Origin: Deltaproteobacteria bacterium
GTDB lineage: Bacteria > Desulfobacterota > Binatia > UBA9968
Assembly: GCA_005878685.1 (NCBI GenBank)
Contig: VBLN01000038.1
Location: 38,449 to 49,330 of the forward strand
Length of the DNA: 10,882 bases
Direction: 5' to 3'
Both the position numbers and the translations under genes were made by a program. The notes under the pieces are model-generated. The model was not told the origin of the DNA and ran no database searches. It saw only the letters and a list, made by a program, of their open reading frames with translations. Below are positions 7,080 through 10,882 of this stretch, piece after piece; positions within the stretch are counted from its first letter, which is position 1; each line of letters starts with the position of its first letter.

Positions 7080-7113
7080 TTAGTTTAGAGTTTTGAGTTC
7101 TTAGTTTTGAGTT
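7080..7113. repeat. Short AT-rich direct repeats between divergent genes
   Basis: Three near-identical units of about 13 bp lie in the divergent intergenic region: TTAGTTTAGAGTT (7080-7092), AGAGTTTTGAGTT (7087-7099, overlapping the first) and TTAGTTTTGAGTT (7101-7113). The perfect core AGTTTTGAGTT occurs at 7089-7099 and 7103-7113, 14 bp apart. A further AT-rich patch, AAAATTAAAAAATTAAAA, follows to about 7144. This could be slipped-strand simple repeat or a binding region between the two divergent units. Confidence 0.5.
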
Positions 7114-7286
7114 GAAGGGAATCTGGAAAATTAAAAAATTAAAACTGACGACTGCATCTCTTGACCTTTTTGACCAGTCTGGGAACAGGGCTTTTCAAGA
7201 ATTTGGCAGGATTGGAAAGGAGCGGCTTTCATCGCCGCGCGGCTCATGCTAAATAAGTTTCCCAGATCCGATCGAGGGGGTTTTCT

Positions 7287-8132
7287 ATGCCGGTAGCGAC
7301 CGTGGATGGCCTGGAAGTTTATTACGAAACGCGCGGTTCGGGAGCGCCGCTTCTGATGCTGGCTCCCGGCGGCTTCGACGCCACCATCGATAAATGGTTG
7401 ACGACGAACGCGTGGAAAGGGATCAACGCGCTCGAGAAGCTCTCGTCGCAATTTCGAATCATTGTTTATGACCGGCGGGAGACCGGGAGATCCGGCGGGA
7501 GAGTGGAAAAGCTCGCGTGGGATCTCTACGCCCGACAAGCGAAGGGTTTGCTGGAGCATCTGAAGCTCGACTCCGCTTTTGTCATGGGCGGCTGCATAAG
7601 CTGCTCCGTTGCGCTCGCTTTTGCGATCTGCTTTCCCGAGGCGACGCGGGCGTTGCTGCTTCACTGGCCGGTGGGCGGCTATCGGTGGAAAGCCAGCAGC
7701 GGCGGGAGGTTTGCCCGCCACAGCGCTTTTGTACGGGATAAGGGACTGGCGGCTGTGGCCGAGCGTGCCAGGGAAAAGAAAAGCTTCTGGCAAGATCCGG
7801 AATCCGGTCCATGGGCGCCGTGCATCGCCCGCGATGACAGGTTCGCCGCGGCCTTTCAATCGCAGGACCAGGAGCGCTATCTGGGGATCGTGGAGTCGAG
7901 CGGCCGCGCGCTCTTCGACCGCGATACTGCGCCCGGCGCGGAGCCCGAGGAGATTATGGGCGTCAAAGCGGCCGCGCTGATCGTGCCTGGAGACGACCCG
8001 TCGCATGCGACTTCAGCGGCCCATTATTTGAGAGAGTGTTTGCCCAACGGGGAGTTCTGGAATGTCATGCCGCCGCAGCAAAGCACGGAGAAGGTCTGCG
8101 ACCGAATCCTCGAGTTCTGCCGGAATAAGTGA
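7287..8132 (+). CDS. Alpha/beta-hydrolase fold protein with unusual active site
   Basis: A 281-aa protein. ATG 7287 follows GAGGGGG (7274-7280) at 6-nt spacing. The fold is clear: early strands ending in APGGFD (residues 26-31, oxyanion-hole region), YDRRETGRSGG (61-71, matching the family's YDxRGxGxS), a nucleophile elbow at MGGCISCSVALAFA (100-113), and a late acid region LIVPGDDPSH (231-240). At the elbow the usual GxSxG reads GGCIS, so Cys103 takes the nucleophile position, as in dienelactone-hydrolase-like members, and the last Gly is Ser. The C-terminal GH motif that normally gives the catalytic His is replaced by PPQQ (262-265). There is no signal peptide, so it is cytoplasmic. Substrate unknown; it may be a non-hydrolytic or Cys-based member. 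The next gene follows after 90 bp. Confidence 0.8.
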   Translation: MPVATVDGLEVYYETRGSGAPLLMLAPGGFDATIDKWLTTNAWKGINALEKLSSQFRIIVYDRRETGRSGGRVEKLAWDLYARQAKGLLEHLKLDSAFVMGGCISCSVALAFAICFPEATRALLLHWPVGGYRWKASSGGRFARHSAFVRDKGLAAVAERAREKKSFWQDPESGPWAPCIARDDRFAAAFQSQDQERYLGIVESSGRALFDRDTAPGAEPEEIMGVKAAALIVPGDDPSHATSAAHYLRECLPNGEFWNVMPPQQSTEKVCDRILEFCRNK

Positions 8133-8222
8133 GCGGCTCGCCGGAAATTCCCGACTCAAGGGCGTTTACCTCTTGATCTATTTGGATCGCCGGCAGTAAA
8201 TAGCGGAAGGAGGGCGACAGTC

Positions 8223-9122
8223 ATGGGCAGGTTTCGCATTCAGTCGCACGCGCGTCTCCAGGAATGGGTGGCGGAGGAAAAAGGTTACTTCAAAGATGAA
8301 GGGCTGGACTATGAATTTATCGTGAAGCCGATCGCGGCATGGTCCGACGTTCAATCCACAGAATCAGCCCCGCAGGAGTTACGGGCGGGCGCCTTCGAGT
8401 CGTTTGAGGAAGGCCGTGCCTGCGACCTGAGCGCGGCGTGCCATTGGACGGTCAATATGGCGGCATCTGCCGGGCATGGCAGGATGTGGGGGCGCGCTTA
8501 CTCTGTAACACCCTCGGGTATTTATGTGCCTCCGGAGTCTCCCATCAAGAAGCCTGAAGATCTGGCCAACGTGCCCGTGACCGCGGGCTATCACTCTGGA
8601 AGCCATTTTTCTACCCTGCAAAACCTGGAAAGATTCCTCAAGCGCGAGGAGATCAAGCTCCACTTCGCCGGTTTGCTGCTGGACCGGCTGGTCCTGCTAG
8701 TGGACCGGAAAGTCGCGGCGGCGAGCCTTTTCGGCGCGCCGCTCTACGTCGCGGAACAATTGGGCTTCCGCAAGATCGTAGATACCAGTTTCATGATCGG
8801 CCACCTCATCACGGGCGACGCTAACGAAGAGGAGGTGGAACGCTACTTTAGAGCTTTGCGTCGCGCGCAGCGTGACATCGATATAGAGCCCGAGCTCTAC
8901 AAGCACTATTTTCTGAGAGAGCTCCCGGAGCGGTTTCAGCGGATGGTCGATATCCGCATGTTCGGCCCCGGAGAGCGATTGGTGTTCGAACCTTATCCGA
9001 AGGAAGTCTTCGAGCGGACGCGCAGATGGATCGAATCCTGGAATCTTTTTCCGCCTGAGCAGACCGGCAACGCGGGCTACGAGAGCTCGGTTGTCCAAGA
9101 ACACCCACTCCCCGAAACCTAA
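8223..9122 (+). CDS. NMT1/THI5-like substrate-binding-domain protein without a signal peptide
   Basis: A 299-aa protein. ATG 8223 follows GGAAGGAGGG (8205-8213) with a 9-nt gap. No in-frame start codon exists between the hydrolase stop and 8223, so no signal peptide has been missed. The PBP2-type layout is recognisable. RLQEWVAEEKGYFKDEGLDYEF (11-32) is the usual opening in which the ligand protein's 'mature' start is followed by 'EKGYFKDEGLD'. SGIYVPPESPIKKPEDL (98-114) is the hinge strand with the 'I-x-x-PEDL' motif. A C-terminal helix carries RRWIESWNLFPP (267-278). Homologues are normally exported and feed ABC importers; this one would stay in the cytoplasm. No permease or ATPase of that class is adjacent. 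It may sense or bind the product or substrate of the neighbouring hydrolase-like protein. The ligand is unknown. Confidence 0.75.
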   Translation: MGRFRIQSHARLQEWVAEEKGYFKDEGLDYEFIVKPIAAWSDVQSTESAPQELRAGAFESFEEGRACDLSAACHWTVNMAASAGHGRMWGRAYSVTPSGIYVPPESPIKKPEDLANVPVTAGYHSGSHFSTLQNLERFLKREEIKLHFAGLLLDRLVLLVDRKVAAASLFGAPLYVAEQLGFRKIVDTSFMIGHLITGDANEEEVERYFRALRRAQRDIDIEPELYKHYFLRELPERFQRMVDIRMFGPGERLVFEPYPKEVFERTRRWIESWNLFPPEQTGNAGYESSVVQEHPLPET

Positions 9123-9171
9123 CGGAAGGATTGCAGCGGTCACAAGTCCGACCTAGCCCCCGTCCCTCCTT

Positions 9172-9200
9172 TTGCAACCGCGGGTGGCGGATGATAAAAA
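9172..9200 (+). promoter_or_regulatory. Candidate promoter for the Mla operon
   Basis: TTGCAA (9172-9177) and TAAAAA (9195-9200) are separated by 17 bp, each matching four of six sigma-70 consensus bases, within the 138-bp gap before the permease gene. The gap is locally AT-rich around 9192-9202. Support is by sequence match only. Confidence 0.27.
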
Positions 9201-9260
9201 TATGACAACCCGAGTAGATTCTTATCAACAGATGCCGAATCAAAAGGGGAGCGGGAAGAG

Positions 9261-10394
9261 ATGGCTGATCCAGACGCCCTTTCATTCGAGCGAGCTGGCG
9301 ATGCGACGCTTGTGATCCGGCTTTCCGGAGCGTGGAGCCTGAAGGAGGGGCTTCCCTCCATCGCCGAGGTCGAACAGCAAGTTGCGTCGGTGTCCCCGCC
9401 GCGCCTGGTCGCCTTTCAGACGCAGGGGCTAACGGCCTGGGACAGCAGCCTTCTTACCTTTCTCACCAAAGTCGCGCAGATCTGCCGCGCGCGCGGCGTT
9501 TTCATGGTGCGCGACGGTCTCCCCTCCGGTATCCGGCGGCTGCTCGAGCTCGCCGAGGCGGTTCCGGAAAGAAAAGGCGCGCACCAAGAAGTCATCGAGC
9601 CGCCGTTACTCGAGCGCATCGGCAGGGGCAGCATCGGCGCTGCTGGTTCGGTAGGGGAGATGCTCGCCTTTCTTGGCGAGATGACCGTCACCTTCGGCAA
9701 GCTGCTGCGCATGAAGGCGCGCTACCGGGCTTCTGACCTGTTGCTCTTGATCCAGGAATGTGGCGCGCAGGCCTTGCCGATCGTCACGCTGACCAGCTTT
9801 TTGGTGGGTGTTATTCTCGCCTTCGTCGGGGCGGTACAGCTGAAGCAGTTCGGCGCGCAGCTCTACGTCGCCGACTTGGTGGGAATCGGCATGATGCGGG
9901 ACATGGGCGCGATGATGACCGGCATCCTTATGGCGGGCCGCACTGGCGCCGCTTTCGCGGCTCAGCTCGGCACTATGAAGGTGACGCAGGAAATTGACGC
10001 CCTTGCCACCATGGGTTTCTCGCCCATGGAATTTTTGGTGCTGCCGCGCGTGGTGGCGCTCTTCTTGATGATGCCCCTGCTCTGCCTCTACTCCGATTTC
10101 ATCGGCGTCCTGGGCGGGGCCGCCGTGGGTCTTGGGATGCTGGATTTTTCCTGGACCACTTATTTTCAGGAGACCGCGCAAGCGGTCCACCTGGCCGATA
10201 TCTTTGGCGGCGTGTTCAAGAGCTCGGTCTACGGAGCCCTGGTCGCTCTTTCCGGCTGCCTGAGAGGATTGCAGTGCGGCAACAGTTCTTCCGCGGTGGG
10301 AGACGCAGCCACCTCCGCCGTGGTCACGGGTATCGTCGCCATCATCGTCGCCTGCGGCATCTTCTCGTTTGTCTTTTACGTGCTGGGGATTTGA
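9261..10394 (+). CDS. mlaE: MlaE family ABC permease with fused N-terminal STAS (MlaB-like) domain
   Basis: A 377-aa fusion. Residues about 8-100 form a STAS domain (LVIRLSGAWSLKEG, then GLTAWDSSLLTFLTK with Asp61-Ser62 at the regulatory-loop position). STAS proteins of the MlaB type stabilise and control the Mla ABC complex. Residues about 150-377 are an MlaE permease with several membrane segments. The family signature lies at 226-263 (GRTGAAFAAQLGTMKVTQEI and DALATMGFSPMEFLVLPR), including the cytoplasmic EIDAL coupling element. Mla-type systems move phospholipids between inner and outer membranes, so the host should have an outer membrane. ATG 9261 is preceded by GGGGAG and GGGAAGAG purine runs. 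The stop TGA abuts the ATG of the next gene, so the two are coupled. Fusion of MlaB and MlaE is known in other lineages. Confidence 0.93.
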   Translation: MADPDALSFERAGDATLVIRLSGAWSLKEGLPSIAEVEQQVASVSPPRLVAFQTQGLTAWDSSLLTFLTKVAQICRARGVFMVRDGLPSGIRRLLELAEAVPERKGAHQEVIEPPLLERIGRGSIGAAGSVGEMLAFLGEMTVTFGKLLRMKARYRASDLLLLIQECGAQALPIVTLTSFLVGVILAFVGAVQLKQFGAQLYVADLVGIGMMRDMGAMMTGILMAGRTGAAFAAQLGTMKVTQEIDALATMGFSPMEFLVLPRVVALFLMMPLLCLYSDFIGVLGGAAVGLGMLDFSWTTYFQETAQAVHLADIFGGVFKSSVYGALVALSGCLRGLQCGNSSSAVGDAATSAVVTGIVAIIVACGIFSFVFYVLGI

Positions 10395-10882
10395 ATGGTC
10401 GGGGCACCTGCGAGTGGAAACGGCGCGGAGCCGCATATCACCGTGCGCCATCTCACCATGGCGTACGGTGATTTCGTCGTGATGCGCGATCTCAACTTCA
10501 CCGTCAATCGCGGCGATGTCTTCATCATCATGGGGGGGAGCGGCAGCGGCAAGACCACTCTACTGCGCCATTTGATCGGTCTCATCGAGCCGACTCAGGG
10601 AGAGATCTTCTATGGAGACGAGAATTTCACCAGAGCAGATCCCGAGCAAAGGCAGCGCCTGCTCCGGCGTATGGGTGTGCTCTTTCAGAGCGGCGCGCTC
10701 TGGAGCTTCATGACCCTGGCGGAAAACATCAGCCTGCCGCTGGAAGAGTACACGGACTTGAGCCCGACGGAGATCCGCGAGGTGGCCTCTCTGAAGCTCG
10801 CCCTGGTGGGCCTCAAGGGCTTCGAGGATTACTACCCATCCCAGATCAGCGGCGGTATGCAGAAGCGGGCCGGGCTCGCCCG
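10395..10882 (+). CDS. mlaF: ABC transporter ATPase, MlaF type (3' end cut by the window)
   Basis: The frame starts at ATG 10395, directly after the permease stop (TGAATG), and stays open to the window edge, giving 162 codons of an expected 250-280. Visible motifs: Walker A GGSGSGKTT at residues 47-55, the Q-loop region LFQSGALWSFMTLAENI (96-112) with the MlaF-like 'FQSGALW/F', and the ABC signature ISGGMQKRAGLA (151-162). The typical MlaF wording 'SGGMQKR' and the adjacent MlaE gene identify it as the ATPase of the lipid transport complex. Walker A has Gly-Gly-Ser where Gly-Pro-Ser is common in MlaF. Walker B and the H-loop lie outside the window, and an MlaD gene is expected next. Confidence 0.93.
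   Translation, partial: MVGAPASGNGAEPHITVRHLTMAYGDFVVMRDLNFTVNRGDVFIIMGGSGSGKTTLLRHLIGLIEPTQGEIFYGDENFTRADPEQRQRLLRRMGVLFQSGALWSFMTLAENISLPLEEYTDLSPTEIREVASLKLALVGLKGFEDYYPSQISGGMQKRAGLA

Noticed and set aside
7234..7243. Perfect 10-bp palindrome GCCGCGCGGC before the hydrolase-like gene
   Set aside because: Short GC palindromes are common at this base composition; no second copy or spacing suggests an operator.
7131..8006. Minus-strand 291-codon open frame opposite the hydrolase-like gene
   Set aside because: It is rich in Arg, Pro and His with no recognisable domain, and lies antisense to a gene with clear fold motifs and a ribosome binding site.
8130..8222. Possible stop-codon readthrough joining the hydrolase-like and binding-domain proteins, which are in the same frame with no further stop between them
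   Set aside because: About 30 stop-free codons arise easily by chance, and the second gene has its own strong ribosome binding site and ATG.
9606..10451. Minus-strand 281-codon open frame opposite the permease
   Set aside because: Antisense shadow of the MlaE gene; low-complexity His/Gln/Arg composition and no ribosome binding site logic.

Overview
The window looks like a chromosomal piece of an uncultured, moderately GC-rich Gram-negative bacterium. Outer-membrane physiology is indicated by an Mla-type lipid transport operon and a glycine-zipper lipoprotein. NMT1/THI5-like binding proteins, malate synthase G, a paired M16 peptidase operon and a STAS-MlaE fusion together suggest a deltaproteobacterium-like or Rokubacteria/Methylomirabilota-like lineage. 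That placement is an inference from gene style, not from a marker gene. I see no rRNA, tRNA, CRISPR array, insertion sequence or phage gene.

Layout. (1) 1-99 is the tail of a substrate-binding protein. (2) 339-1800, plus strand, is a row of small envelope or hypothetical genes: a glycine-zipper lipoprotein, a possible 48-aa ORF overlapping a 103-aa hypothetical by GTGA, a single-pass membrane peptide, and a secreted DUF4168 protein. (3) 1858-7009, minus strand, reads from right to left as malate synthase G and then two M16 peptidase-like genes. The malate synthase is split into two frames. The first M16 protein carries the zinc site. The second lacks it but keeps the C-terminal Arg/Tyr pair, so the two look like the halves of one heterodimeric periplasmic protease. 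(4) 7287-9122, plus strand, holds an alpha/beta-hydrolase-fold protein with a Cys at the nucleophile position and no evident catalytic His. It is followed by an NMT1-like binding protein with no signal peptide. (5) 9261 to the right edge is the start of an Mla operon: a STAS-MlaE fused permease, then an MlaF ATPase cut by the window end.

The most concrete anomaly is in malate synthase G. About 53 nt appear to be missing where homologues carry the GRSLMFVR stretch. This shifts the frame and removes the Arg directly before NVG, which corresponds to the glyoxylate-binding Arg338/339 of characterised enzymes. The remaining catalytic residues are intact, so this is a recent pseudogene, a strain-level deletion or an assembly fault. 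The rest of the window is mostly recognisable housekeeping and envelope biology. I did not find a convincing new multi-gene system; the hydrolase/binding-protein pair and the small-gene row at the left are the least explained parts.
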